Below, in pieces: positions 28,282 through 36,600 of a stretch of DNA of 64,000 nt (position 1 is its first letter; each line of letters begins with the position of its first letter). A model generated the notes under the pieces. It was given only the letters and a program-made list of their open reading frames with translations, did no database searches and had not been told where the DNA came from. A program made the translations under genes and the position numbers. Source of the DNA: an uncultured Pelagibacteraceae bacterium (GTDB taxonomy: Bacteria > Pseudomonadota > Alphaproteobacteria > Pelagibacterales > Pelagibacteraceae); NCBI GenBank assembly GCA_902599495.1, contig CACKFY010000003.1, positions 1 to 64,000 on the forward strand. Reading direction: 5' to 3'.

Positions 28282-29951
28282 TGACCAGAATCCTCTTCTA
28301 CATCTATTAGGTTAGCATCACCAAATGTTTCGATTATCGTTTTGATTTTTTTATTGTTTTTGGCTTTATTGATTTTATTCTCTTTAAGCTCATATTTTTT
28401 TTCAAATATTGTTTTTTCTCCGATCTTTTTATTAAGTGAAATAATCCATCTCTCACCAGTCCACTGAAATAATTTTTCAGTTAAGATTTTAATAAAATTT
28501 TTGTTTAATTTTTCATTGAAACTAATGTCTATGTTTCCTTTGCTAAAATTTACAAGTTTTACGTTTCTTTCTAAATCATATTTAAGTTCAATTTCGTTTT
28601 CACTGTTTGCAAGTTTAACTATATCTTCAAATGTATTTATTTTAGTTTTAATTAATTTGTCATTATTTGGTTTTGGTTTTTCAATTAAACTTGCCTTGAC
28701 TTGATCGGTGTTTTTGAGTTGGTTCTTAACTTTAAGTGATTTATTTTCTTGAAAGTTCTCTGTGTTTTTTAAAATTTTTTTTTGGTCTTCACTTAGCTTA
28801 GTATCTACAAAGGATTTTTCTACCGTGTTTCCACCTATACTAATTAAATGGATTAATTGTAAAATATACATTTCCAAAGTTATTTCATCATCATTTATTA
28901 TTCTAAGGTCATCAATTGTTTTTATTGTAAATTGCCAAAAGACTCCAATATCATTTATATCTATTCCATTTGAAATATTGTTTATTAAATTAATTTCCTC
29001 CTCTGGTAAAACCTTGTCGTTTTCAATTGTACCGAGGCTTAATTTTCTATTTATCAAACTTAAAATATCTAAAATATCATTTAAAAAATGTTTAGCCTCA
29101 ATTCCATCCGAGAATAGCTCCTTCAATATATTTATCGCATTTTGTGAATTACCTTCAAAAACTTCTTTTAAAATTTGTATCACTTTGCTTCTATCGGCCA
29201 GACCAAGCATATTTCTTAGATCTTGATCACTGACTTCATTATTTGAAGTTACATTCTGGTAACTTAAGGCTCTATCTAATAGTGAAATACCGTCCCTAAC
29301 AGATCCCTCTGAAACTTGAGAAATAATTCTTAAGGCTTTAGAGGAGATATTTCCATTTTCTTTTTTAGAAATATTTTCTAGATGTTTATAAATACTTTCA
29401 ATATTCACACGTTTTAAATCAAATCTTTGGCATCTAGAAAGAATAGTAATAGGAATTTTTTTAACTTCTGTAGTTGCAAGTATAAATTTTAAACTTGGTG
29501 GTGGTTCCTCTAAAGTTTTCAGCAACCCGTTGAAAGCTTGTTTTGATAACATGTGCACTTCATCTATTATAAATATTTTAAATTTAGCGCTAGTAGGACT
29601 ATACTTTGAGTTTTCAATTAAATCTCTTATGTCGTCAATCCCTGTTTTTGATGCAGCGTCCATTTCAAGAACATCAATATGGTTCGAGTTAGCAATTTCC
29701 TCACATGTTTGGCAAAAATTTTTTTTATCACAAATACTGTCTTTAGAACTTTTTTCGCAATTTAATGCTTTTGCTATTAATCTTGCAGTAGTAGTTTTTC
29801 CTACTCCTCTAATTCCAGTAAGAAGATAGGCGTTGGGTGTCCTTCCTGTTTTAATTCCATTTGTGATTGTTTTAGATAAAATTTCTTGACCAATTAAGTC
29901 ACTAAAATTTTGAGGTCTGTATTTTAAAGCTAAAATTTTGTTATGTTTCAT
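28278..29951 (-). CDS. dnaX: DNA polymerase III subunit tau (gamma/tau)
   Basis: A 557-residue clamp-loader ATPase. A longer frame opens at 29987 but its first 12 codons lie in the SRP RNA gene, so the ATG at 29951 (MKHNKILALKYRPQNFSDLIGQ-type start) is chosen. Walker A is LTGIRGVGKTTTARLIAKAL, the zinc finger starts CDKKNFCQTCEEI, Walker B is FIIDEVHML, and the SRC motif is ILSRCQRFDL. Codons 390-392 lie in a run of nine A (28775-28783). One-base loss there would stop translation at once, giving a gamma-like product. The leader after SRP RNA is six bases. Confidence 0.94.
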   Translation of the reverse strand: MKHNKILALKYRPQNFSDLIGQEILSKTITNGIKTGRTPNAYLLTGIRGVGKTTTARLIAKALNCEKSSKDSICDKKNFCQTCEEIANSNHIDVLEMDAASKTGIDDIRDLIENSKYSPTSAKFKIFIIDEVHMLSKQAFNGLLKTLEEPPPSLKFILATTEVKKIPITILSRCQRFDLKRVNIESIYKHLENISKKENGNISSKALRIISQVSEGSVRDGISLLDRALSYQNVTSNNEVSDQDLRNMLGLADRSKVIQILKEVFEGNSQNAINILKELFSDGIEAKHFLNDILDILSLINRKLSLGTIENDKVLPEEEINLINNISNGIDINDIGVFWQFTIKTIDDLRIINDDEITLEMYILQLIHLISIGGNTVEKSFVDTKLSEDQKKILKNTENFQENKSLKVKNQLKNTDQVKASLIEKPKPNNDKLIKTKINTFEDIVKLANSENEIELKYDLERNVKLVNFSKGNIDISFNEKLNKNFIKILTEKLFQWTGERWIISLNKKIGEKTIFEKKYELKENKINKAKNNKKIKTIIETFGDANLIDVEEDSGQ

Positions 29952-29957
29952 TTTATA

Positions 29958-30047
29958 GAGGCAGGCAACAACCTGAATAGTTTTCACTACGGCTGCTTCT
30001 TTTCAGACCTGACCGGATTAATGAAACATCCACCTGATGCCAACCTC
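29958..30047 (-). ncRNA. ffs: Signal recognition particle RNA (4.5S type)
   Basis: The minus strand carries the universal SRP domain IV core: GGTCAGGTCTGAAAAGAAGC followed by AGCC. The ends GAGGTTGGCA and TGCCTGCCTC pair to close a 90-base hairpin. It binds Ffh to target membrane proteins. An excellent promoter lies just upstream and predicts transcription start at the first G. The dnaX ATG is only six bases after the RNA's 3' end. Confidence 0.95.
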
Positions 30048-30053
30048 AAACTG

Positions 30054-30083
30054 ATTATATCAAGATATTTTTGATTACTACAA
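30054..30083 (-). promoter_or_regulatory. Sigma-70 promoter of SRP RNA
   Basis: On the minus strand TTGTAG (30083-30078) and a perfect TATAAT (30059-30054) are separated by 18 bases. Six bases later begins GAGG, the 5' end of SRP RNA. Because pheA ends at 30105 and dnaX follows the RNA directly, this promoter probably also drives dnaX-ybaB-recR. Confidence 0.75.
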
Positions 30084-30104
30084 GTGTAGAATTTTTTTTG
30101 TGGA

Positions 30105-30947
30105 CTAATTTTGCCTAAAATTTGATGCTTCATAAACGCCCAAAATATCTAAGCTTTCAGTATGAAAACCAAGTTCTTCTAAAGCGTTTTGAACAGATTT
30201 TTGCTCAAGATGACCCTCGAAATCTAAATAAAAATTTGTTTGTGCGAATGTGTTCTTAACTGAGAAACTCTCAAGCTTGGTCATGTTTACTTGATTTGTT
30301 GCGAATCCACCCAAAGATTTATATAGCGCAGCTGGCTCACTTTTTAATCTAAAAATACAAGTTGTTATATATTTTTTTTCTTTTTGGTATTCAGGTTGTT
30401 GAACATTTTTTCCCATTATTAAAAATCTTGTTACATTGCCTTTTTCATCTTCAATATTTTCTTTTAAAATTTTTAATTTATAAATATTCGCAGAGAGTTT
30501 AGATGCAATAGCAGCAATAGAATTATCTTTTCCATCTGCTAATTCTTTAGCGGAGCCTGCAGTATCAGCCGATATAATCGTTTTAAATTTATTATTCATT
30601 ATAATCTTTTGACACTGTCCAATTGCCTGGGCATGACTTCGAACATACTTTATATCTTCAATTTTAGAATTCTCTTTTGCAAGGAGGTTATGTTCAACTT
30701 TCTGAAAATGTTCTGCATGAATTTGTAGTTTATATTTTGGTAATAAATAATGAATATCAGCAACTCTTCCTGCTAAAGAATTTTCAAGAGGTATTACTAT
30801 TTTATAATCTTCATCTTCAAACGCTACTTTAAATGTTTCTTCAAAAGTTGCACAAGTTTTAATCTCTGGATTTTTAAAAAGCTCATTAATTGCAATGTGG
30901 GAGTAAGCCCCTAGTTCACCTTGAAATGCTACTTTACTTTTTTTCAT
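30105..30947 (-). CDS. pheA: Prephenate dehydratase
   Basis: A 280-residue monofunctional PheA with no chorismate mutase domain. The periplasmic-binding-like catalytic domain starts VAFQGELGAYSHIAI and contains VIPLENSLAGRVADIHYLL and the threonine-bearing GNVTRFLIM. The ACT domain has LESFSVKNTFAQTNFYLDFE (about residues 227-246), a phenylalanine-sensing site. It makes phenylpyruvate in the cytoplasm. It lies 1 bp after kdsB. Confidence 0.95.
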   Translation of the reverse strand: MKKSKVAFQGELGAYSHIAINELFKNPEIKTCATFEETFKVAFEDEDYKIVIPLENSLAGRVADIHYLLPKYKLQIHAEHFQKVEHNLLAKENSKIEDIKYVRSHAQAIGQCQKIIMNNKFKTIISADTAGSAKELADGKDNSIAAIASKLSANIYKLKILKENIEDEKGNVTRFLIMGKNVQQPEYQKEKKYITTCIFRLKSEPAALYKSLGGFATNQVNMTKLESFSVKNTFAQTNFYLDFEGHLEQKSVQNALEELGFHTESLDILGVYEASNFRQN

Positions 30948-30948
30948 A

Positions 30949-31680
30949 TTACTTCATTAAATCCTTTACAGCTTTAAAATCTTCTTCAGTATCTATACTA
31001 AGAGGTGACGAGGAAGTAAATCCAACATGAATTTTCATATTGTTGTCTAACGCTCTTAGTTGTTCCAAGTTTCTTTCTAATTCTCTTTTTGTTCGTTTTA
31101 GAGTTACATACCTTATTAAAGCTTCCTTAGTAAAGGCATAAATTCCAATATGATGATAAATATTTTTATTTTTTGAAACATCATTTTCTCTATAAAAATC
31201 AATTGCTTCTTCAAATTGATTGTTTGACAAAACTTTGCTAGCTAAAACTTTAACATTGTTAATATTATTAATTTCATCTTTATCTTTAAATTTACTTCCT
31301 AAAGTTGCTATGTCGCATAAATTTTTCTTCATATAATTTGATAAAGTTTGAATAGCTGCCGGATCTATGTTTGGCATATCTCCTTGTAAATTAATTATTA
31401 TCTTTGGTTTTTTTTTAAGAAATTTATCAAAAACCTCAAAAATCCTGTCAGTTCCTGTTTCATGATTAATCTTTGTTATTACACAAGTTCCTTTCACTGA
31501 GGTTATAAGTTCACAAATTTCTTTGTTAGGCGATGTAACGATAACATCTCCTACATTCGCATTTTTTGCAGCCTCATACACATGTAATATCATCTCTTTG
31601 TTATTAATTTTTTTTAAAGGCTTATTAGGTAATCTTGATGCCTCTAGCCTGGTTGGAATAATAATTACATTGTCAGTCAT
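30949..31680 (-). CDS. kdsB: CMP-Kdo synthetase KdsB
   Basis: A 243-residue nucleotidyltransferase activating Kdo for WaaA. The N-terminal motif is IIPTRLEASRLPNKPLKKI, the Mg/Kdo site is NLQGDMPNIDP (about residues 97-107), and IYHHIGIYAFTKEAL follows. It begins the kdsB-pheA pair and is divergent from the cytochrome c gene with 69 bp between the starts. Functionally it connects to waaA at 6.4 kb and kdsD at 54.5 kb. Confidence 0.95.
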   Translation of the reverse strand: MTDNVIIIPTRLEASRLPNKPLKKINNKEMILHVYEAAKNANVGDVIVTSPNKEICELITSVKGTCVITKINHETGTDRIFEVFDKFLKKKPKIIINLQGDMPNIDPAAIQTLSNYMKKNLCDIATLGSKFKDKDEINNINNVKVLASKVLSNNQFEEAIDFYRENDVSKNKNIYHHIGIYAFTKEALIRYVTLKRTKRELERNLEQLRALDNNMKIHVGFTSSSPLSIDTEEDFKAVKDLMK

Positions 31681-31749
31681 ATATTTATGCGGCTAAAATG
31701 ACGCAAAAAAGTATTTTAATTTAGAGTTTTTTTTTCAAACTCATGTTAT

Positions 31750-32322
31750 ATGTTTAAAATACTTATCAAAGATATGGATAGTTTTGAAATAAATAAAATT
31801 ATAGCTGCAGTATTGCTTACAGCTCTAATAATAATAGGTATCGGTAAAATAGCCGATATACTCTTTTTTGTCGAAAAACCTAAATTAACTGCTTATAAAG
31901 TAGAGGGCATTAATCAAGAAACTTCTGGCAAAGAAATATCTGTTAAAACCAATGAAATTGAAGAAACTGTTGATATTAAAGCCCTTTTAGCAATGGGTGA
32001 TTTAGGTCATGGTGAAAAAGTTTTTAAAAAATGTTCAGCTTGCCACATGATTGTTTCTGATGGAAAAAATAAAATTGGCCCAAATCTTTGGAGTGTAATA
32101 GGAAGAAAAGCTGGATCAGTAGCAGATTATAATTACTCAAAAGCAATGGTAGCTTACGGAAAAGTATGGGATTTTAAAGAGATGAATTCGTACTTGATAA
32201 AACCTCAAGCATACATAAAAGGAACTAAAATGGCTTTTGCCGGCCTAAGAAAAGAGAAAGATAGAGCGTCTGTTATTTTGTATATGAATTCGAAAAGCTC
32301 GGCCCCGAAAGCATTACCTTAA
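31750..32322 (+). CDS. Membrane-anchored cytochrome c (CycM/c552 type)
   Basis: A 190-residue protein. A hydrophobic helix at about residues 17-39 (IAAVLLTALIIIGIGKIADILF) is uncleaved and anchors the protein with the C-terminal heme domain in the periplasm. The heme site is CSACH (near residue 95) after GEKVFKKC, with the distal Met in KGTKMAFAG. Class I cytochromes c of this layout carry electrons from the bc1 complex to cytochrome oxidase. The 3' end overlaps the convergent argF by 4 bp. Confidence 0.88.
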   Translation: MFKILIKDMDSFEINKIIAAVLLTALIIIGIGKIADILFFVEKPKLTAYKVEGINQETSGKEISVKTNEIEETVDIKALLAMGDLGHGEKVFKKCSACHMIVSDGKNKIGPNLWSVIGRKAGSVADYNYSKAMVAYGKVWDFKEMNSYLIKPQAYIKGTKMAFAGLRKEKDRASVILYMNSKSSAPKALP

Positions 32323-33245
32323 TTTAAACACCAATGAATAATGCTTTTTTGTACGTGAACTCTGTTTGATGCTTGTTCCCAAACTACCGAATTTTTACCG
32401 TCAATTATCTCATCAGTAACTTCTTCGCCTCTTCCAACTGGAAGACAGTGCATAAAAATACAATCACTTTTAGCTTCTTTGAAAAGCTTTTTATTGACTT
32501 GATATTCTCTAAGGGATTTTTTTTTTGCTTTTTTATTTACTTTATCGTTCATCGAAATCCACTTATCAGTCATAATACAGTCGGCTTCCTTCACAGCCTC
32601 TCTAGGATCTTTTGTAATAAAAATTTTACCTTTATTTTTATGAGCCCATTTCATTATTTTATTATTTGGGCTGTATTTTTTTGGACATCCAATATTTAAA
32701 TTAAAATTAAATTTAACTGCAGCCTCTATAAAAGAATTTGACATATTGTTATTACCATCACCAATCCACGAAATTGTTTTTCCTTCTATATTTCCAATAT
32801 TTTCCTCAAACGTTAAAATATCTGACATAATTTGACATGGATGACTTTGATCGGAAAGTCCATTAATTATAGGTATTTTTGAATTCTTAGAAAATTCTTC
32901 AAGATTTTTATGAGAAGATGTTCTAATCATAAGTATATCTGCATACTCAGATAAAACTCTCGCAGTATCTTTTAAACTTTCATCTCCTTTACCATAATGT
33001 ATTCCATCTGGGTTTAGTATCATCGAAGACCCACCTAATTGTTTTATCGCCAAATCGAAAGATATTCTTGTTCTTGTCGATGGTTTTTCAAAAATCATTA
33101 TCATCGATTTCCCATCTAAAGGTTTATCTATGTCTATAGAAGATTTATTTTGGCCTTTTCTTTTGCCTTTTCTATCTTTAGCTTCTTCTATTATATTTCT
33201 TAGTAAAGAAGAGGAATGGTCAGCAATATTCAAAAAGTTTTTCAT
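32319..33245 (-). CDS. argF: Ornithine carbamoyltransferase
   Basis: A 308-residue enzyme forming citrulline from ornithine and carbamoyl phosphate. The carbamoyl-phosphate motif is FEKPSTRTRISFD (about residues 53-65), the DQSHPCQ block is present as SDQSHPCQIMSD, and the C-terminal ornithine loop is FMHCLPVGRGEEV. It overlaps argD by 4 bp, forming an argD-argF operon. Confidence 0.95.
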   Translation of the reverse strand: MKNFLNIADHSSSLLRNIIEEAKDRKGKRKGQNKSSIDIDKPLDGKSMIMIFEKPSTRTRISFDLAIKQLGGSSMILNPDGIHYGKGDESLKDTARVLSEYADILMIRTSSHKNLEEFSKNSKIPIINGLSDQSHPCQIMSDILTFEENIGNIEGKTISWIGDGNNNMSNSFIEAAVKFNFNLNIGCPKKYSPNNKIMKWAHKNKGKIFITKDPREAVKEADCIMTDKWISMNDKVNKKAKKKSLREYQVNKKLFKEAKSDCIFMHCLPVGRGEEVTDEIIDGKNSVVWEQASNRVHVQKSIIHWCLN

Positions 33246-34408
33246 TTATAACTATTACATACTTTATTAATAATTGTCACGGCCTGGTCAATTTCTTTTT
33301 TTGTGACATTTAATGGTGGAAGAATTCTTACCACATTTTCTGCAGCTCTAACTGTGAGCAGTTTTTCTTTCATAAGTTTTTCAATAAATTTTGCTTGGTT
33401 TACTTTTATTTGTAATCCCAATAATAAACCTGTGCCTCTTACTTCTTTTATTACTTTTTGATTTTGATCTTGAATAACATTTAATTTTGTTTTGAAATAT
33501 TTGCTTATATTTCTAACATTCTTTAAAAAATTTTTTTTAAAAATTACATCTAATACTGCATTTCCAACACTCATAGCTAAAGGGTTTCCGCCAAAAGTTG
33601 TTCCGTGAGAGCCTGGTTTCATTGTAGAGGCTACTTTTTTATTTACTAAACATGCTCCGATTGGGAATCCGCCTCCTATGCCTTTTGCGATAGGGACGAT
33701 ATCAGGTTTGATATTTGCATATTCAAAAGCAAAAAACTTTCCTGATCTTCCAATTCCACACTGAACCTCATCTAATATTAAAAGTATCTTTTTTTTATTG
33801 CAGAGTTTTCTTAAACCTTTTAAACAAAAATCTGGAATTACTTTTATTCCACCTTCTCCCATTATTGTTTCAACCATTATAGCTGCAGTTTTCTTTGTAA
33901 TTTTTTTTTCTAAATCTTTATGATTGCCAAATGTAAAGTGGTCGAAGCCTGTAACTTTTGGGCCAAAACCTTCGGTCATTTTTTTGCTATTACTTGCAAA
34001 AATCGTAGCCAAAGTTCTTCCGTGAAAACTGTTATTTATGCAAAGTATTCTATTTTTTTTCGGTTTTCCTCTAGAATGAAAATATTTTCTTGCTATTTTT
34101 ATTGCTAATTCAGTCGCTTCAGCTCCTGAATTTTGAAAAGCTACAAAATCCGCAAACGTTTTTTGTGTTAATCTTTTGGCGAGTTTTTCTTGTTCTGGAA
34201 TATTAAAAACATTTGAAACATGCCAAAGTTTTTTTGATTGTGCATTAACAGCTTTAATTAAATGAGGGTGGCTGTGACCCAAACTATTTACTGCAATACC
34301 TTGCACAAAATCCAAATATTTTTTTCCATTATTTGAATAAAGATAAGAGCCTTTACCTCTTTTAAAGGATATTTTTTTTCTGTTATATGTTTGTAAAATA
34401 GCACTCAT
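33242..34408 (-). CDS. argD: Acetylornithine aminotransferase
   Basis: A 388-residue class III PLP aminotransferase. It contains FVQGIAVNSLGHSHPHLI, the cofactor-contact QNSGAEATELAIKIAR, FHGRTLATIFAS, LILDEVQCGIGRSG, and the PLP lysine in PIAKGIGGGFPIGACL. It converts acetylornithine for arginine synthesis and possibly succinyldiaminopimelate for lysine. It sits 2 bp after the ABC-2 permease gene and overlaps argF. Confidence 0.94.
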   Translation of the reverse strand: MSAILQTYNRKKISFKRGKGSYLYSNNGKKYLDFVQGIAVNSLGHSHPHLIKAVNAQSKKLWHVSNVFNIPEQEKLAKRLTQKTFADFVAFQNSGAEATELAIKIARKYFHSRGKPKKNRILCINNSFHGRTLATIFASNSKKMTEGFGPKVTGFDHFTFGNHKDLEKKITKKTAAIMVETIMGEGGIKVIPDFCLKGLRKLCNKKKILLILDEVQCGIGRSGKFFAFEYANIKPDIVPIAKGIGGGFPIGACLVNKKVASTMKPGSHGTTFGGNPLAMSVGNAVLDVIFKKNFLKNVRNISKYFKTKLNVIQDQNQKVIKEVRGTGLLLGLQIKVNQAKFIEKLMKEKLLTVRAAENVVRILPPLNVTKKEIDQAVTIINKVCNSYK

Positions 34409-34410
34409 TT

Positions 34411-35226
34411 TTAAGATTTAATTTTATACCCTTTTTTATACAATATGTAAGCAATAAACCAAATTAATAAACTTGAGATCGATAAATAAATTAGTCCAAA
34501 AAAAATAGAACCATCTGATTGTCCTAAAAAACTATATCTGAAACCATCTATCATATAGAAAAAAGGATTTGCCTTGCTAATGATTTGTAGTGTTTCTGGA
34601 AGTCTTTCTATTGAGTAAAAAGTACCTGATAAAAAAGATAAAGGAATTATGATAAAGTTAGTGACCGTAGCCATATGGTCAAATTTTTCAGCCCAAAGTC
34701 CTGCGATTATTCCTAAAGCTCCGAGAGAAAAAGCAGATAAAAAGGTAAAAGCTATTAAAGTAGTAAAATTTTTAATTTCTAAATCTATAAACAAATAAAA
34801 TACCAGTAATGAAATAATCGCAATTAGTACGCTTCTTGTAACAGAAGCAAGTGTTACGGCTAAAGTTACTTCACCAGCAGATAAAGGAGCGTAAACTAAA
34901 TCTACAATATTTCCTTGAATTTTTCCTATCATAAATGAGGATGATGAATGGGAAAAAGCTTGTTGAATGATTTGCATCGCTATTAAACCTGGTGCAAGAA
35001 AAACAATGAACGGTACGCCTAGAACATCTCCTCTATCATTACCTATTGCTAAAGATAATACTGATAGAAATAAAAGAGATGTGATAAGTGGAGAAAATAA
35101 AGTTTGTATCCAAACAATAAGAAATCTTAACACTTCTTTTTTATAAAGCGTCCAAGCACCAATCCAATTTATTGAACCAAATCTTCTTGTTCCAATTTTA
35201 TATTTTCCAGATATTTCAACCATCAA
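34411..35226 (-). CDS. ABC-2 type transporter permease
   Basis: A 271-residue permease with six hydrophobic helices of the ABC-2 fold. The segment LYKKEVLRFLIVWIQTLFSP and the QQAFSHSSSSFMIGKIQGN region resemble permeases annotated for lipid or polysaccharide export (YadH-like). The C-terminal RLPETLQIISKANPFFYMIDGFRY block is typical. No ATPase gene is adjacent, so its partner must be encoded elsewhere. It is upstream of argD on the same strand. The substrate is unknown. Confidence 0.83.
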   Translation of the reverse strand: MMVEISGKYKIGTRRFGSINWIGAWTLYKKEVLRFLIVWIQTLFSPLITSLLFLSVLSLAIGNDRGDVLGVPFIVFLAPGLIAMQIIQQAFSHSSSSFMIGKIQGNIVDLVYAPLSAGEVTLAVTLASVTRSVLIAIISLLVFYLFIDLEIKNFTTLIAFTFLSAFSLGALGIIAGLWAEKFDHMATVTNFIIIPLSFLSGTFYSIERLPETLQIISKANPFFYMIDGFRYSFLGQSDGSIFFGLIYLSISSLLIWFIAYILYKKGYKIKS

Positions 35227-35283
35227 TAGTCTTATAACTTTAAATTATGAAAAAACTGTGTAAAACTCTACTTACCCTCAGAC

Positions 35284-35315
35284 TGTAGGCTTTTTATGTT
35301 TGAAAAAGCCCTACA
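35284..35315. other. Hairpin upstream of gcrA
   Basis: TGTAGG/CTTTTT pairs with AAAAAG/CCCTACA with one bulged base and a 7-base loop, giving about 12 pairs between the divergent permease and gcrA genes. It is not followed by a clean T tract. It may be a leader structure or a terminator remnant; I assign no function. Confidence 0.4.
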
Positions 35316-35348
35316 AACACTAAATACTGTTATTATATTTTACTAATC

Positions 35349-35362
35349 TACTATATATAGTA
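35349..35362. promoter_or_regulatory. Perfect 14-bp palindrome before gcrA
   Basis: TACTATATATAGTA is a perfect palindrome ending 11 bases before the gcrA ATG and includes TATA-like -10 sequence. It could be an operator or simply the promoter core. Confidence 0.35.
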
Positions 35363-35373
35363 TAAGTTGAATT

Positions 35374-35880
35374 ATGAGCTGGACTGACGAAAAAGTACAA
35401 AAATTAAAGGAACTTTGGAAAAAAGGTCATACCGCTAGTCAAATTGCTGAGATGCTTGGAGACACAACAAGGAATGCAGTAATTGGAAAAGCCCATAGAT
35501 TAAATTTAGAAGCAAGAGCTCCTTCTAAAAGTTCACATACTTCAGGAACTAGTTCAGGTCAAAATAAAATTCAAAGAAGACCTTCTCAACAACCGCTAAC
35601 GAGAAAACAAAAATTTCAATCAATATTACTTGATAAAAATTTTGAGCCTGAAAACCCTAAATCTTTAGAAGAATTATCTGAGGACACATGTAAATGGCCA
35701 ATAGGTCATCCAAATGAAGAAAGTTTTTATTTCTGCGGTAGAAAACCAGAAGAAGATTTTCCATATTGCAAATTACACGTTTTATATGCATTTCAACCTA
35801 AAGGTCAAAAAGAGGATGTTCTGGATAAGGATGATGAAGTACCAGAATTTATTGAGAAAAAAGTTAAATCTTCGGCCTAA
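35374..35880 (+). CDS. gcrA: GcrA-family cell-cycle regulator
   Basis: A 168-residue protein. The N-terminal DNA-binding domain MSWTDEKVQKLKELWKKG then ASQIAEMLG and TRNAVIGKAHRLNL is diagnostic of GcrA. A Ser/Gln-rich linker follows, and the C-terminal domain that contacts sigma-70 has CKWPIGHP, FYFCGRK and FPYCKLHVLYAF. In Caulobacter GcrA activates promoters methylated at GANTC. Whether a CcrM methylase exists in this organism cannot be seen here. Confidence 0.93.
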   Translation: MSWTDEKVQKLKELWKKGHTASQIAEMLGDTTRNAVIGKAHRLNLEARAPSKSSHTSGTSSGQNKIQRRPSQQPLTRKQKFQSILLDKNFEPENPKSLEELSEDTCKWPIGHPNEESFYFCGRKPEEDFPYCKLHVLYAFQPKGQKEDVLDKDDEVPEFIEKKVKSSA

Positions 35881-35901
35881 TTCATAAAATCTTAACAATT
35901 C

Positions 35902-35907
35902 TATAAT
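35902..35907 (+). promoter_or_regulatory. Candidate -10 (TATAAT) for the small membrane protein-arsC-aquaporin operon
   Basis: A perfect TATAAT lies between gcrA and the next gene, followed after 8 bases by the unusually strong SD AAAGGAGGT (35915-35923). No convincing -35 is seen. It suggests the three following genes have their own promoter. Confidence 0.45.
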
Positions 35908-35928
35908 AAACTTGAAAGGAGGTAAAAA

Positions 35929-36168
35929 ATGGTCATATCAATCAAATATTTGAAGTGGATAAGCACAGTTTTAACATTGTTTGGAATATTAACTTTTTAT
36001 TTAGATTATTATCCTTACAGTATGGTGCCACACGGTTTAGGAATTATTGGATGGACAATTGTCGGTAAGATAACTAAGGACAATCCATTGCTAATGAATT
36101 TTTCACTACAAATACCTATAATGATTGCTGGAATAATAAAATATTCTTATAGCCAGGGTATTTTTTAA
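35929..36168 (+). CDS. Small membrane protein of unknown function
   Basis: A 79-residue protein I do not recognise with confidence. It has about three hydrophobic segments (YLKWISTVLTLFGILTFYL; MVPHGLGIIGWTIVG; FSLQIPIMIAGIIKYSY) and a Tyr/Pro-rich loop. The SD AAAGGAGGT 5 bases before the ATG is the strongest in the window, so it is surely translated. Its stop codon is directly followed by the arsC ATG, which suggests a shared role or simple co-transcription. Confidence 0.7.
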   Translation: MVISIKYLKWISTVLTLFGILTFYLDYYPYSMVPHGLGIIGWTIVGKITKDNPLLMNFSLQIPIMIAGIIKYSYSQGIF

Positions 36169-36600
36169 ATGAAAAATATACTTTTTGTTTGTACTGGAAA
36201 CTCAGCAAGAAGTATTATTGCAGAAACAATTATGGACAATAAATATAAAAAAAAATTTAAAGCTTTTAGTGCTGGTAGCAAACCATCTGGAAAAATAAAT
36301 GAACATGTAAAGAAATTTCTTGAAAACAGAAACTTTGATCTATCTGGTTATTATTCAAAAAATTTTAATGATTTTTTAAAAAACGATATAAAATTTTACC
36401 AGGTATTTACAGTTTGTTCGAATGCAAATAATGAGGTTTGTCCTGTATGGCCTGAAAAAGATAAAATAATCCACTGGGATTTGGATGATCCCGTTGTAAA
36501 AATTCAAAAAGCTAAAAGCGATGATGAAATAAATTCAATAATTGCTAACACTTACAACATAATTGAAAAAAAAATAGAAGATTGGATTAAAGATGCGTAA
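36169..36600 (+). CDS. arsC: ArsC-type arsenate reductase / low-molecular-weight PTPase fold
   Basis: A 143-residue protein. The N-terminal phosphate loop is FVCTGNSARSIIAETIM (CX5R, Cys9) and the acid region is HWDLDDPV (about residues 104-111). Both match the thioredoxin-coupled ArsC family more than tyrosine phosphatases. A further Cys (VCSNANNEVCPVWP) could serve in the disulfide relay. It reduces arsenate to arsenite. It overlaps the downstream aquaporin by 8 bp. Confidence 0.82.
   Translation: MKNILFVCTGNSARSIIAETIMDNKYKKKFKAFSAGSKPSGKINEHVKKFLENRNFDLSGYYSKNFNDFLKNDIKFYQVFTVCSNANNEVCPVWPEKDKIIHWDLDDPVVKIQKAKSDDEINSIIANTYNIIEKKIEDWIKDA

Noticed and set aside
29952..29987. N-terminal extension of dnaX by 12 codons
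   Set aside because: It lies in the 3' part of SRP RNA; MKHNKILALKYRP at 29951 is the family start.
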